Shown piece after piece: positions 42,811-51,832 of a stretch of DNA of 64,000 nt. The notes beneath the pieces are model-generated. The model saw only the letters and a list, made by a program, of their open reading frames with translations. It did not search any database and was not told the origin of the DNA. The DNA is from Sinorhizobium americanum (lineage in GTDB: Bacteria; Pseudomonadota; Alphaproteobacteria; Rhizobiales; Rhizobiaceae): NCBI RefSeq assembly GCF_001651855.1, contig NZ_LNQC01000049.1, positions 62,001 through 126,000 on the forward strand, given 5' to 3'. Position numbers and translations under genes: made by a program. Within the stretch, counting starts at the first letter, position 1, and each line of letters starts with the position of its first letter.

Positions 42811-42994
42811 GAGCCGAGGTCCTCAAACGGGAACATGAGTCCGGCAATGCACCAGCCCGAAGCCGACCGGTGTGACCCCAGTCCCCTAGCTAACTAAAAT
42901 GTGAATACTTTCTGTAGCACGTATCTGTCGCGAAACTCCAACTTTTGCGCGTGAGTTTCGCGACAAGCCATCCTCGTGGAACGGCAGCGCCGGC

Positions 42995-43447
42995 CTACAG
43001 TGGCTTTCGGAAGAATACGACGCGCTGCGTCTCCTCAAATCCTAAAGCGGTGTGGAGCGCATGGCTGGCTGAATTCTCAAGCAGCGCATCAGAGCCAAAC
43101 TCAACGCACCCAAGCGACTTCCCCCAATCGGCGACCGCCTTGCAAAGCAATCGCGCAATACCCTTTCGCCTGTCGACGGGCCGAACATAAATCCCTTCGA
43201 GGAATAGAACGGGCGAGCTGCTGCATCCATTCACATAATCATGTCGCAAAGTGGCCTCAGCAAACGCGACAGCTTCATTTGCAGCATTTCGAGCGATGAA
43301 CGCGACGGCTTCTCCACTTTCTGAAAGAAATGCCCGGCCCAACTCAGCTCGATGATCTTCAATAGAGTGATGCGGCCACAGCGCAGCGCGAAGCTGCGCC
43401 CATGGCTCAACGTCTTTTATAGTCCCAATCTCAATAAACGGTTCCAT
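42995..43447 (-). CDS. GNAT acetyltransferase resembling aminoglycoside 6'-N-acetyltransferases
   Basis: 150 residues. EGIYVRPVDRRKGIARLL is the acetyl-CoA binding motif of GNAT enzymes. The C-terminal FGSDALLENSASHALHTALG followed by FEETQRVVFFRK is strikingly like chromosomal AAC(6')-I enzymes, as is the N-terminal WAQLRAALWPHHS. The likely reaction is acetylation of a 6'-amino group of an aminoglycoside or similar amine; many chromosomal relatives have other natural substrates. Base composition here is about 52% GC against 60-63% around it, suggesting acquisition. GAGGGACC precedes the ATG. Confidence 0.85.
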   Translation of the reverse strand: MEPFIEIGTIKDVEPWAQLRAALWPHHSIEDHRAELGRAFLSESGEAVAFIARNAANEAVAFAEATLRHDYVNGCSSSPVLFLEGIYVRPVDRRKGIARLLCKAVADWGKSLGCVEFGSDALLENSASHALHTALGFEETQRVVFFRKPL

Positions 43448-43617
43448 ATCACGGTCCCTCTTGTCGCAAAAACCTCAAAGCGACAGTAGGTGAGTGCGCA
43501 GACTGCTTCACGAAGAGACTTCCAGCAAGATAGACCGCCCAAACAACCAGGCCACAAGGGGATTCGGCACCAGCATCTGCTTGGATTCCACATTTCGGTT
43601 AGGGGCTGGGGCGTGAC

Positions 43618-43651
43618 CCACCCTTCGCCGCTCGACACAGGAGAAGGGTGG
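43618..43651 (-). terminator. Stem-loop terminator after the aconitase gene
   Basis: CCACCCTTC (43618-43626) and GAAGGGTGG (43643-43651) pair perfectly with a 16-nt loop. The stem begins 7 nt after the aconitase stop. No T-run follows, so termination may be factor-assisted. Confidence 0.65.
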
Positions 43652-43657
43652 CAAACC

Positions 43658-46300
43658 TCATGGAAGGGAAGTTTCCGCGGACCTTGGCTTGCCGCCAGAC
43701 CTCAGCACTTCATCGAGGATGAAGGGCAGAAGACCGCCGGCTTTGAGCGTGCGGATTTCGACATTGGTCTCCACCGCCGCGCCTGCCTCGAAGGAAAAAC
43801 TGCTGCCGTCTTTCCTCAGGATCGTCACCGGCACCGGGCAACGCGGAGAAATCGCCGCCGGATCCGCCGAGACAAGGACGATGTCTCCCGGCTGCAGCTT
43901 CAGCCGGTCGGGCCCGAACTTAGCCGGCAATCGCAACGGCAGAATGCCCATGCCGATCAGGTTGGAGCGGTGAATGCGTTCGAAGCTCAAGGCGAGCACG
44001 GCGCGGACCCCGAGCAGCGACACGCCTTTCGCTGCCCAGTCGCGCGACGAGCCCATGCCGTAACGCTCACCGGCAACGACGACGACCGACTGGCCGTCGG
44101 CGCGATAGCGGCGTGCCGCGTCCAGGAGCGGCAGGACCTCGCCCGACCCCGCGTGAATGGTCGAGCCCGGCGGAACGTCGCCGAGCATGTTGCGCACCGT
44201 CTTGTTGGTGAACAGCCCGCGCACCATCACCTCCCAATTGCCGCGCCGCGAGGCGAAGACATTGAGGTCCGCCGGATTCTCGCCGCGCTCGACGAGATAT
44301 CGGCCGGCCGTGCCGCTCGCGGGGATGGCGCCCGCCGGCGAGATGTGGTCGGTGGTGATGTCGTCGCCAAGCACAAGGAGCGGATGCGCCTCGTAGCGGC
44401 CGAGCACGGTGCCGTCGCCGAAACCGGCGAAGGGGGGCCTGCGGATATAGGTGGAGGCTTCGTCCCACGGGAAGAGCGTCGTAATCGGGCAATCGAGCTT
44501 GCCCCAGACCAGGCTTGCCTCCGCCTCGTCATAGGCCGGCTTGAAGTCGCGCGCGCTCGATGCCTGCGCCAGGACTTCGTCGATCTCGGCGCCGGTCGGC
44601 CAAAGCATGGAGAGGGTGACCTTTCTGCCGTCGGCGGTCGTCCCGATCGGATCGGTCAGGACATCGAGCTTCACCGTACCGGCGAGCGCAAAGGCGACGA
44701 CCAGCGGCGGCGAGGCCAGGAAGCCGGCTTCGAGCTGCGGATGAACCCGGCCCGGAAAGTTGCGATTTCCCGACAGCACCGCGACCGGCACGATGCCGCG
44801 TTCTTCAATAGCAGCGGCAATCGGTGCCGTCAGCGGACCGGAATTGCCGATGCAGGTGGTGCAGCCATAGCCAACGATGCCGAAGCCGACGGCCTCCAGG
44901 TCTTTGAGCAGACCGGCGCGCCTGAGATAACGCTCCGCCGTCGGCGAGCCGGGTGCGAGCGAGGTCTTCACCCAATGGGGCGGCTTCAGCCCGAAACTCC
45001 TCGCCTTGCGCGCAAGAAGTCCGGCCGCGACGACGAGCCGCGGATCGGAGGTGTTCGTACAGCTGGTGATCGCTGCAATCGCCACCGCGCCGTCCTGTGG
45101 TCTGTCCGTCTTCTCCCCCGCGTCGCGTTCCGCGAGCATTGGCGCGATCGCCCGGAGGGTGGCCCCGGCGGCGATGCGGTCCTGCGGCCGCGTCGGTCCG
45201 GCAACGCTCACCTCGACCGTGGAGAGATCGAGTTCCACGGTGGCCGTGTAGCGCGGGTCTGTATGCGGATCGAACCACAGACCGGTACGCTTCGCATAGG
45301 CCTTGACGAAGGCGACCTGGTCGCGCGAGCGTCCCGTCATCTCGAGGTATTTGAGCGTCTGCTGATCGATCGGGAAGTAACCGCTGTTGCCGCCAAATTC
45401 CGGCGTCATATTGGCAACGACGGCCCGGTCTCCGGCAGTCAACGTCGAGACACCGGGGCCGAAGAATTCGACATAGCGGTCCTGCAGGTCGATTTTGCGC
45501 AGCATTTCGGTGACGGTGAGCGCCAGATCGGTCGCCAGCACGCCGCTCTGCAACGCTCCGGTGAGTTTCACCCCGACGACGTCCGGGACCCGGAGCGTCA
45601 CCGGCATGCCGAAGAACACGCTCTCCGCCTCGAGCCCGCCAACGCCCCAGGCAAGGACGCCGATGCCGTTGATCATCGGCGTGTGGCTGTCGGTGCCGAT
45701 CAGCGTATCGGGCATCGCCCAAAGAACGCCGTCGACGAGCTTGCTCGTCGCGACGGTCGCGAGCCTTTCGAGATTGAGCGTATGCATGATCCCGGTACCG
45801 GGCGGGTGCACGGTAAAGCCGCTCAGCGTGTTCGTCGCCCATTTCATGAAGCGATAGCGCTCGGCGTTGCGCTCGAACTCGCGCGCCATGTTCCTTTCGA
45901 GCGAACCCGCCTGCCCGAAGAAATCGACACCCACAGAATGGTCCGTCGAGACGTCCACCGGCACGACGGGATTGAGAAGAGCGGGATCGCCGCCGGCCTC
46001 CGCCATCGCCGAGCGCATGCCGGCAATGTCGACCAGTGCCGGACCACAGGTCGTGTCGTGCATGAGAACGCGGTTGGGGAGAAAGGGGATTTCCTGCTCG
46101 CTCGTTCCGGTATGGAGCCAGGCCAGGACCGCCTCCTTCGCCCTCGCCACATCCTGGCCGCCAGTACGCAGCACGTTTTCAAGCAGGATGCGATGAACGT
46201 AGGGAAGGCACTTCAGCGCCTCGCCTGCTTCCGCGGGAAGATCCACTATCGCATAATCAACGCCGTTGACGCCGAGATGTGCCAGCTTTGTCTCCGGCAT
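43658..46300 (-). CDS. acnA: Aconitate hydratase (AcnA/IRP1 type)
   Basis: 880 residues, beginning MPETKLAHLGVNGVDYAIVD. The 4Fe-4S cysteines appear as AITSCTNTSDP and YGCTTCIGNSG. Active-site segments include GTDSHTPMINGIGVLAWG and YGMGSSRDWAAKG in the swivelling C-terminal domain. It interconverts citrate, cis-aconitate and isocitrate; a related tricarboxylate (for example methylcitrate) is possible. GGGAGG precedes the ATG. A motif shared with the tct promoter lies upstream at 46363. It is at the end of a tricarboxylate-uptake region, so it is probably a second, substrate-induced aconitase rather than the housekeeping one. Alternative paralogues (AcnD type) are not excluded. Confidence 0.88.
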   Translation of the reverse strand: MPETKLAHLGVNGVDYAIVDLPAEAGEALKCLPYVHRILLENVLRTGGQDVARAKEAVLAWLHTGTSEQEIPFLPNRVLMHDTTCGPALVDIAGMRSAMAEAGGDPALLNPVVPVDVSTDHSVGVDFFGQAGSLERNMAREFERNAERYRFMKWATNTLSGFTVHPPGTGIMHTLNLERLATVATSKLVDGVLWAMPDTLIGTDSHTPMINGIGVLAWGVGGLEAESVFFGMPVTLRVPDVVGVKLTGALQSGVLATDLALTVTEMLRKIDLQDRYVEFFGPGVSTLTAGDRAVVANMTPEFGGNSGYFPIDQQTLKYLEMTGRSRDQVAFVKAYAKRTGLWFDPHTDPRYTATVELDLSTVEVSVAGPTRPQDRIAAGATLRAIAPMLAERDAGEKTDRPQDGAVAIAAITSCTNTSDPRLVVAAGLLARKARSFGLKPPHWVKTSLAPGSPTAERYLRRAGLLKDLEAVGFGIVGYGCTTCIGNSGPLTAPIAAAIEERGIVPVAVLSGNRNFPGRVHPQLEAGFLASPPLVVAFALAGTVKLDVLTDPIGTTADGRKVTLSMLWPTGAEIDEVLAQASSARDFKPAYDEAEASLVWGKLDCPITTLFPWDEASTYIRRPPFAGFGDGTVLGRYEAHPLLVLGDDITTDHISPAGAIPASGTAGRYLVERGENPADLNVFASRRGNWEVMVRGLFTNKTVRNMLGDVPPGSTIHAGSGEVLPLLDAARRYRADGQSVVVVAGERYGMGSSRDWAAKGVSLLGVRAVLALSFERIHRSNLIGMGILPLRLPAKFGPDRLKLQPGDIVLVSADPAAISPRCPVPVTILRKDGSSFSFEAGAAVETNVEIRTLKAGGLLPFILDEVLRSGGKPRSAETSLP

Positions 46301-46362
46301 TGATAGCCTCCCGTTTCGAGAATGAGCGGCCCTTAAGGCGCGAGCGTACAAATTACATATTG

Positions 46363-46380
46363 TAATTATAAAATGCAATA
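46363..46380. promoter_or_regulatory. Regulatory motif upstream of the aconitase gene, shared with tctC
   Basis: TAATTATAAAATGCAATA is identical to 50770-50787 upstream of tctC. It lies 63 nt before the aconitase start within an imperfect palindrome with ATATTG and CAATAT ends (46358-46382). A binding site for the local GntR regulator is the likely explanation. Confidence 0.7.
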
Positions 46381-46490
46381 TCGATCTCGTCAGGAAAGAT
46401 GCGCGCACCTCCTTTCGCGGGCGCCGCCGATGACCGGTCGGAACATACCCGCGAAGAAGTCCGTTTGATTGCTCATGAAAGGAGTGAGCG

Positions 46491-46565
46491 ATGAATCAGA
46501 TAATCTACCTGGTTGGACTGGTTGTGGTCGTGCTCGCCATATTGGCGTTCTTCGGGTTGGGCTAA
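46491..46565 (+). CDS. 24-residue single-span membrane protein
   Basis: A short frame beginning MNQIIYLVGLVVVVLAIL consists almost entirely of one membrane helix and ends after FFGLG. AAAGGAGTGAGCG gives an excellent ribosome-binding site, and codon choice is normal. Very similar tiny proteins are present across rhizobia (recalled, unverified), with no known function. It lies between the aconitase and GntR genes on the opposite strand. Confidence 0.7.
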   Translation: MNQIIYLVGLVVVVLAILAFFGLG

Positions 46566-46712
46566 TCGGCAAGGCCAAACGCCAATAGGCCAACGCCGGG
46601 TGTTGAACGCCAACGCAGCGTCACTCAAATAGAGGCTAAGTAGAGGCCGATCCGGGAACCGCGGCCAGATAAGCCTTCGAGAAAATAAAGGACCTACCGG
46701 GTCCCTGCGGTC

Positions 46713-47597
46713 CTACACCCGCGGCGTCTTGATTCGGCTCGCACCCATGATGTGGGTGTAGAGAAAAGCCGCCGCTTCCGTTCGGCGCCCCGCCTCGACG
46801 AGGTCGAGAATATGCAGGTGCTCGCTGGTCTGCCGGGGCAGCCGGCTTCGGTCGATGGTGATGTGATACTCGATCAGACGGCGCAGCCGGTTGATGCGCT
46901 TGATCGCGTCGAGGAAGAAGTCGTTCTGCGAGCAGGCAACGAGCATTTCGTGAAACTCGTTGTTCGCTTTGAAGATCTCGGCGCGCGACCACGTCTCGTA
47001 GCCGCCCTCTCCCAAGGCGGTCTGCACGGCGCGCGCCTTCCTGAATTCTTCCTCGTTCGGGCGGAACGTCGGCAGGAGCATCGCCTGCTGCTCGATGACC
47101 GCGCGGAAGACGTAGCCCTCCTCGTAACTCCTGCGCGACGTCAGCGTCTCGCGGAAGGCCCAGCCATTGCCGGGCAGACGTTCGATCCAGCCCTCTTCGG
47201 CGATCCGGTGGAGCGACTTCAACAGGCGGCTGCGGGCGACGTCATAGAGGCGCATCAGCTCGTTCTCGCTGACGCGCTCCTCAAGCTTGCCGGCAAGACG
47301 GTCCTCGGCGATGCGGAAATAGAGCGGGTCCTCCTCCTCGCGCTGCGGCTCGCCTGCGGGCGTTTCCGTCTCGACCTTGGCCGCGTCCATGGTCAGGAAA
47401 TAGCCGCGGTTCGGTTCCGCCCGCACGACCCCCATCGTCTCGAGCTTCTTCAGGGCGGCATTGACCGGCGCGCGCGAGACGCGGAACGCGTCGGCGAGCA
47501 TTTGACAGGGCAGATGCTCGCCGGCGCGCATCTCGTTCGTCTTCACGAATTCCAGGATGCTTGCCGTGATCTGCGGGGATACGCTTTGTCTTGCCAT
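46713..47597 (-). CDS. GntR-family regulator with two winged-helix domains and an FCD domain
   Basis: 294 residues. The first winged helix is ITASILEFVKTNEMRAGEHL with SRAPVNAALKKLETMGVVRA. A second similar module follows (VSENELMRLYDVARSRLLKS and RIAEEGWIERLPGNGWAFRE). The C-terminal FCD-type effector domain has the helical pattern around VFRAVIEQQAM and NNEFHEMLVACSQND. Tandem winged helices are unusual for GntR proteins. It lies between tctA and the aconitase gene on the same strand and is the natural candidate for the repeated motif at 46363 and 50770. There is no ribosome-binding site close to the ATG. It probably responds to a tricarboxylate. Confidence 0.85.
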   Translation of the reverse strand: MARQSVSPQITASILEFVKTNEMRAGEHLPCQMLADAFRVSRAPVNAALKKLETMGVVRAEPNRGYFLTMDAAKVETETPAGEPQREEEDPLYFRIAEDRLAGKLEERVSENELMRLYDVARSRLLKSLHRIAEEGWIERLPGNGWAFRETLTSRRSYEEGYVFRAVIEQQAMLLPTFRPNEEEFRKARAVQTALGEGGYETWSRAEIFKANNEFHEMLVACSQNDFFLDAIKRINRLRRLIEYHITIDRSRLPRQTSEHLHILDLVEAGRRTEAAAFLYTHIMGASRIKTPRV

Positions 47598-47695
47598 GGG
47601 TCGTCGTATGGTTTCGGGTTCGGAAGCGAGCGCGCTCAACGTTCGATTTATGCATTCGCCATCGCGTTTGCAAAAGGCGTTTTTCTGTCCAGGCG

Positions 47696-49195
47696 TCAAT
47701 CCTCGTCCTGCTGGAAGCGCGACAATCCCTTGAAGACGAAGGGGGCGATCAGCGCGATGGTGGCGACCGCGATCATGATGGCCGAACTCGGATGCTGCAG
47801 GAAGATCATCGGGTCGCCGAGGCTCATCTGCAGCGAGCGCCTGAGGGCGTTGTCCGCCAGGGGGCCGAGGATCAATCCGACCACGGCCGGTGCCACAGGA
47901 TAATCGTAGCGCCGCATCAGGAAGCCGATCACGCCGAAGGCGCTGAGCAGCAGCAGTTCGACGACCGACGGATTGGCGGCGATCGTTCCCATCGAGGCAA
48001 AGACCAGGATGCCGCCATAGAGCCAAGGGAGCGGAATGCGCAGGAGCTTCACCCACAGGCCGACGAGCGGCAGATTCAGCACCAAGAGCATCACATTGGC
48101 GATGAATAGGCTGGCGACGAGGCCCCAGACGAGATCGGCATGCTGGGTGAAGAGCAACGGCCCCGGCTGGATATTGTACTGCTGGAAACCCGCCAGCATG
48201 ACGGCGGCGGTCGCCGAAGTCGGCAGGCCGAGGGTCAGCAGCGGCACCAGCGTGCCGGCGGCCGAAGCGTTGTTCGCCGCCTCAGGACCGGCCACCCCCT
48301 CGATCGCACCCGAACCGAATTCCTCGGGCTTGCGGCTCAGCTTCTTCTCCATCGTGTAGCTCAGGAAGGTCGGGATTTCGGCGCCGCCGGCCGGCAGGGC
48401 ACCGATCGGAAAGCCGATCACCGTGCCGCGCAGCCAGGCCTTCCAGGAGCGTCCCCAGTCTTCCCTGGTCATCCAGATCGAACCTTTGACGGGAATGGGC
48501 TTTTCCGGCTTGTAGAGGTGGCGCGAGGCCACATGAAGGGCTTCGCCGATCGCAAACAGTCCCACCGCGAGCGTCGTCACCTCGACGCCGTCGAGCAGTT
48601 GCGCCACGCCGAAGGTCAGGCGGGCTTGCCCGGTCAGTTGGTCGAGCCCCATCAGGCCGAGCCACAGGCCGAAGGCGAGGCTGGTGAGTCCGCGGAGCGG
48701 CGACGAGCCGAACGTCGCTGAGACGGTGACGAAGGCGATCAGCATCAGGCCGAAATAGTCCCAAGGGGCGAACTTGACCGCGACCTTGACGAGCGGCGGC
48801 GCCAGGAACGCCAAGGCAAAGGTAGCGACCAGGGCGGCCACGAAGGAACCGATCGCCGCCGTCGCGAGCGCCGGACCGCCGCGCCCGGAGCGGGCCATCT
48901 TGTTTCCCTCGAGCGCGGTGACGACGGCGGCACTTTCGCCCGGCGTGTTCAACAGGATGGCGGTGGTCGAGCCGCCATACATGCCGCCGTAATAGATGCC
49001 GGCGAACATGATGATCGAACCGCCCGGATCGAGCTTGAAGGTCACCGGCAGCAGTAGCGCGACGGTGAGCGCAGGACCAATGCCCGGGAGCACGCCGACG
49101 GCCGTTCCGATGAACACGCCGATCGCCGCGAATATCAGGTTGGCCGGCTGGACCGCCAGCGAGAAACCCTCGATGAGCAGATTGATTGCGTCCAT
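47696..49195 (-). CDS. tctA: Tripartite tricarboxylate transporter, large membrane subunit TctA
   Basis: 499 residues with about 12 membrane helices. The hallmark [20 protein letters not shown] and [21 protein letters not shown] motifs of the TctA family are complete. [20 protein letters not shown] matches the second repeat. TctA is the main ion-coupled channel of the tripartite tricarboxylate transporter, working with TctB and the periplasmic TctC. It begins 10 nt after tctB on the same strand. Citrate, tricarballylate or other carboxylates are possible substrates; the adjacent aconitase favours citrate or aconitate. Confidence 0.94.
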   Translation of the reverse strand: MDAINLLIEGFSLAVQPANLIFAAIGVFIGTAVGVLPGIGPALTVALLLPVTFKLDPGGSIIMFAGIYYGGMYGGSTTAILLNTPGESAAVVTALEGNKMARSGRGGPALATAAIGSFVAALVATFALAFLAPPLVKVAVKFAPWDYFGLMLIAFVTVSATFGSSPLRGLTSLAFGLWLGLMGLDQLTGQARLTFGVAQLLDGVEVTTLAVGLFAIGEALHVASRHLYKPEKPIPVKGSIWMTREDWGRSWKAWLRGTVIGFPIGALPAGGAEIPTFLSYTMEKKLSRKPEEFGSGAIEGVAGPEAANNASAAGTLVPLLTLGLPTSATAAVMLAGFQQYNIQPGPLLFTQHADLVWGLVASLFIANVMLLVLNLPLVGLWVKLLRIPLPWLYGGILVFASMGTIAANPSVVELLLLSAFGVIGFLMRRYDYPVAPAVVGLILGPLADNALRRSLQMSLGDPMIFLQHPSSAIMIAVATIALIAPFVFKGLSRFQQDED

Positions 49196-49205
49196 GACCC
49201 GGCCC

Positions 49206-49679
49206 CTAGAGCAGCCGCTCGAACGGGCCCTGCGGCAAGGCGAGGCTCAGGAGCTTGTTGAACACGAGAAAGATGATAACGCCCATGACGAGGCCGATCA
49301 CCCCGTCGACGACCAGCGACTTGCGGCCGAAGGCGCGAGCGGTGAAGGCGAACAGCAAGGCCGACCCGAGGACGAAGCCGGCGCCGAGCCAGATCGAGCC
49401 GATCAGCCCCGACAGGGCGACTGCGATCCAGCCGATCGCCTTCCAGTCGGCGTCTTCAGCCTTGTCGGCGGAGGTCTGGAAAGCGGCGAACAAATGCCCG
49501 ACGCTGAGCACGACCAGGAAGAGACAGATGAAATAGGAGGCGGCATTGGCGCCCATGCCATAGGTGGCGCGGGCGGTCATCCGGCTCGCATCCCAGTAGG
49601 TCACCGCCGCCACGGTGAACAGCACCATGGCAACAACCACCGCCGGGCGGTTTGCCGGTTTCAAGCTTCTCTCGGTCAT
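49206..49679 (-). CDS. tctB: Tripartite tricarboxylate transporter, small membrane subunit TctB
   Basis: 157 residues with four hydrophobic helices, as usual for Tct[55 protein letters not shown] and the last helix around [14 protein letters not shown]. TctB is poorly conserved and recognised by size and place between tctC and tctA. GAGGAA precedes the ATG at 49679; the longer frame to 49862 overlaps tctC and is rejected. Confidence 0.9.
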   Translation of the reverse strand: MTERSLKPANRPAVVVAMVLFTVAAVTYWDASRMTARATYGMGANAASYFICLFLVVLSVGHLFAAFQTSADKAEDADWKAIGWIAVALSGLIGSIWLGAGFVLGSALLFAFTARAFGRKSLVVDGVIGLVMGVIIFLVFNKLLSLALPQGPFERLL

Positions 49680-49700
49680 AAGTTCCTCAATCGCGCAGTC

Positions 49701-49722
49701 GGGGGAGGCGATCGCCTCCCCC
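49701..49722 (-). promoter_or_regulatory. Perfect 22-bp palindrome between tctC and tctB
   Basis: GGGGGAGGCGA is followed directly by its reverse complement. As RNA it makes a very stable stem just after the tctC stop (49733) and 22 nt before the tctB start. It probably stabilises the abundant binding-protein mRNA and reduces readthrough into tctBA. Confidence 0.75.
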
Positions 49723-49732
49723 ATGCCGGTCA

Positions 49733-50701
49733 TTACTGGGCAAGGCCGATCGACGTCAGGATCGCCCGGACCCGTTCGGTTTCGGAGGCGATGAAGCCCT
49801 TGAACTCGTCGGACGGAGCATAGTAGTCGGTCCAGCCGCGCGCCTTGACGATGTCCTTCCACTGTTGCGACTTGACGGTGTTGTCGACGGCCGCTTGGAG
49901 CGTCTCGAGATCCTCGCCTTCGACGCCGGGAGGAGCGAAGATGCCGCGCCAGTTGACGAGCTCGATGTCGAGCCCCTGCGCCTTGAGCGGCTTGGCTTCG
50001 ATGCCGTCAATCGGCTCCGGATAGGAGATGGCGAGCGCCCTGAGGTCGCCCGACTTGATCTGCCCTTCCCATTCGCCGTAGCCGGAGACGCCGGCGGTCG
50101 CTTGGCCGCCGAGCATGGCGGCCAGCGCCTCGCCGCCGCCGGAATAGGCGACATAGTTGATCTTGCTCGGATCGGCACCGGCCGACTTGGTGATCAGCGC
50201 CGCCAGGATATGGTCGGCACCGCCGGCCGATCCACCCACCCAGATGGTGGTCGCCACGTCCTTCTTGATCGTCGCGAGCAGATCGTCGATCGACTTGATC
50301 GGCGAGTCCTTCGGCACAACGACGACGAGGGGATCACCCGTCAGGCGGGCCAGCGGCGTGACCTGGGTGAGGTCGACCGGCGAATTGTTGGAGATGCTCG
50401 CACCGACGAGGGTGATGCCGGCGACAAGCAACTGATCGGCCGCACCCTTGGCGCTGCCGACGAACTGGGCGAGACCCACGGTGCCACCGGCACCGGGCAC
50501 GTTGACGACCTGAACGCTCTTGGCCTCGCCCGTCGCCATCATCGCCTCCTGCAGCGAGCGCGCCGCCGAATCCCAGCCGCCGCCCGCGCCGGCCGGCGCC
50601 GTGATGGTCAATTCGAGGTCACTGGCCGCCGAGACGGCAGGATAAACGGCAGTGCCGGCCAAGACAGCCAGGCAAAGGGCAGTTTTCAGAAATTGTCGCA
50701 T
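49733..50701 (-). CDS. tctC: Tripartite tricarboxylate transporter, substrate-binding protein TctC
   Basis: 322 residues with a signal peptide (MRQFLKTALCLAVLAGTAVY, cleavage after SAAS). The mature body has the TctC/Bug pattern: TITAPAGAGGGWDSAARSLQ, VNVPGAGGTVGLAQF, LVAGITLVGASISNN and the YSGGGEALAAMLGG loop. Bug-type proteins capture carboxylates in the periplasm. GGAGGAG precedes the ATG at 50701. It is the first gene of the tct unit, and a palindromic AT-rich operator lies 60 nt upstream. Confidence 0.93.
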   Translation of the reverse strand: MRQFLKTALCLAVLAGTAVYPAVSAASDLELTITAPAGAGGGWDSAARSLQEAMMATGEAKSVQVVNVPGAGGTVGLAQFVGSAKGAADQLLVAGITLVGASISNNSPVDLTQVTPLARLTGDPLVVVVPKDSPIKSIDDLLATIKKDVATTIWVGGSAGGADHILAALITKSAGADPSKINYVAYSGGGEALAAMLGGQATAGVSGYGEWEGQIKSGDLRALAISYPEPIDGIEAKPLKAQGLDIELVNWRGIFAPPGVEGEDLETLQAAVDNTVKSQQWKDIVKARGWTDYYAPSDEFKGFIASETERVRAILTSIGLAQ

Positions 50702-50760
50702 GCGATTGCTCCTCCCAATGGAAAACGAACGGCAAGCCTCCTGGCCGTTGTCGGGCAATC

Positions 50761-50787
50761 TGCATTAAATAATTATAAAATGCAATA
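50761..50787. promoter_or_regulatory. Palindromic operator upstream of tctC
   Basis: TGCATT (50761) and AATGCA (50784) bound an AT-rich near-palindrome. TAATTATAAAATGCAATA (50770-50787) inside it is identical to the motif before the aconitase gene. It lies about 60 nt before tctC, fitting repressor control by the GntR protein. Confidence 0.72.
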
Positions 50788-50896
50788 GTGAAGTAGCCCA
50801 CGCTGCCCAGGGGAATGTATCAGCCACGTCCTTTGTAAATGTGACCTGGTGAGTGGCGGCCTGACGGCCAGCTGCGATCCCGTATCCGCTGGTTCA

Positions 50897-51035
50897 TTTT
50901 CGAAATTATCGAGATCGCCGCACCGTCACCGCAAATCCTCTGTTTCGGGGCCGTGTTTTGCGCATTACCGGCCGATGAAGAGGGAGGCGCACCGCGCGAC
51001 TGGCAAAGGCCTGTTTGATCTTTTCGAAATTATCG
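50897..51035. promoter_or_regulatory. Direct repeats in the 50.7-51.1 kb intergenic region
   Basis: TTTTCGAAATTATCG occurs twice (50897-50911 and 51021-51035), 124 bp apart, upstream of the plus-strand GntR gene. The 400-nt gap between tctC and that gene holds no supported coding sequence. TTTCGAAA at the core is palindromic. These may be operators of the 51099 GntR protein. Confidence 0.55.
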
Positions 51036-51098
51036 GTATCTTGTGAGCCTATTAGAATCTCCTGCCTGTATCGACCTTCGAAGAGGATTGCTTAAGAC

Positions 51099-51821
51099 AT
51101 GACCGACGGCCGGAAACCATCGGGAGAAACGCGCGCCGGCGACGTGCTGCAGCGCATGCGCCTCGACATAATCTCCTGCGTGCTGAAGCCAGGCTCCAAG
51201 CTGCGCTTCGAACCGCTCAAGGACATGTATGCGGTCAGTTTTTCGACCCTGCGCGAGGCGCTTTCACGCCTTGTTGCCGAGGGCCTGGTTATCGCCGAAG
51301 GCCAGCGCGGCTTCATCGTAGCCCCCCTCTCGCTTGCCGATCTCATCGACCTGACCGACGTGCGGGTTCTGATCGAGCGCGAGGCGCTTCGCCTTGCCAT
51401 CGAAAAGGGCGACGACCGCTGGGAGGCCGAGATCATCGGCACCTATCACCGCATGGACAGGCTGCAGAGCCGGCTCGGTCACGAATATTACCTGTCCGAG
51501 GACTGGTCCAAGGTTCACGGCGAATTCCACTATGCCCTCGTTTCCGCTTGCGGATCGCCAAATCTCTTGGAGATCCGCCAGAAGCTTTTCGAGCGGGCGC
51601 ATCGATATCGGCGCATGTCCTCGCAGTTCCGGCCGAAATGGCGCGAGAAGGACGTCGAGCACCGCACGATCATGGAAGCGGTCCTGGCCCGCGACCCGAA
51701 ACGGTCGAGCGACCTGATCGAGCGGCACATTCGCGAGACCACCGAGAATGTCGTGGAGCATGCCGGCCACCTGTTCAGCGGCGGGATCCCGAGAGCCGGG
51801 GCGGACGTCGCTGCCGAGTAA
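51099..51821 (+). CDS. GntR-family (FadR/FCD) regulator
   Basis: 240 residues. The winged helix is GDVLQRMRLDIISCVLKPGS with VSFSTLREALSRLVAEGLVI. The FCD domain has the metal/ligand pattern around DVRVLIEREALRLAI, EDWSKVHGEFHYALVSACGS and DVEHRTIMEAVLARD. FCD regulators normally control catabolism of organic acids. It is monocistronic, convergent with the LysR gene at 51833 and divergent from tctC across a 398-nt gap, and may regulate either tct or genes elsewhere. The ATG at 51099 has GAGGA somewhat distant. Confidence 0.9.
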   Translation: MTDGRKPSGETRAGDVLQRMRLDIISCVLKPGSKLRFEPLKDMYAVSFSTLREALSRLVAEGLVIAEGQRGFIVAPLSLADLIDLTDVRVLIEREALRLAIEKGDDRWEAEIIGTYHRMDRLQSRLGHEYYLSEDWSKVHGEFHYALVSACGSPNLLEIRQKLFERAHRYRRMSSQFRPKWREKDVEHRTIMEAVLARDPKRSSDLIERHIRETTENVVEHAGHLFSGGIPRAGADVAAE

Positions 51822-51832
51822 CTTCACCTCTA

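Noticed and set aside
43490-46303. Very long plus-strand open frame (over 900 codons) across the aconitase gene
   Set aside because: It is antisense to a clear aconitase, has an arginine/histidine-rich composition typical of GC-rich shadow frames, and shows no domain.
50849-51046. Plus-strand 65-residue frame in the tctC/GntR gap
   Set aside because: It spans both copies of the regulatory repeat and has no ribosome-binding site or recognisable pattern.
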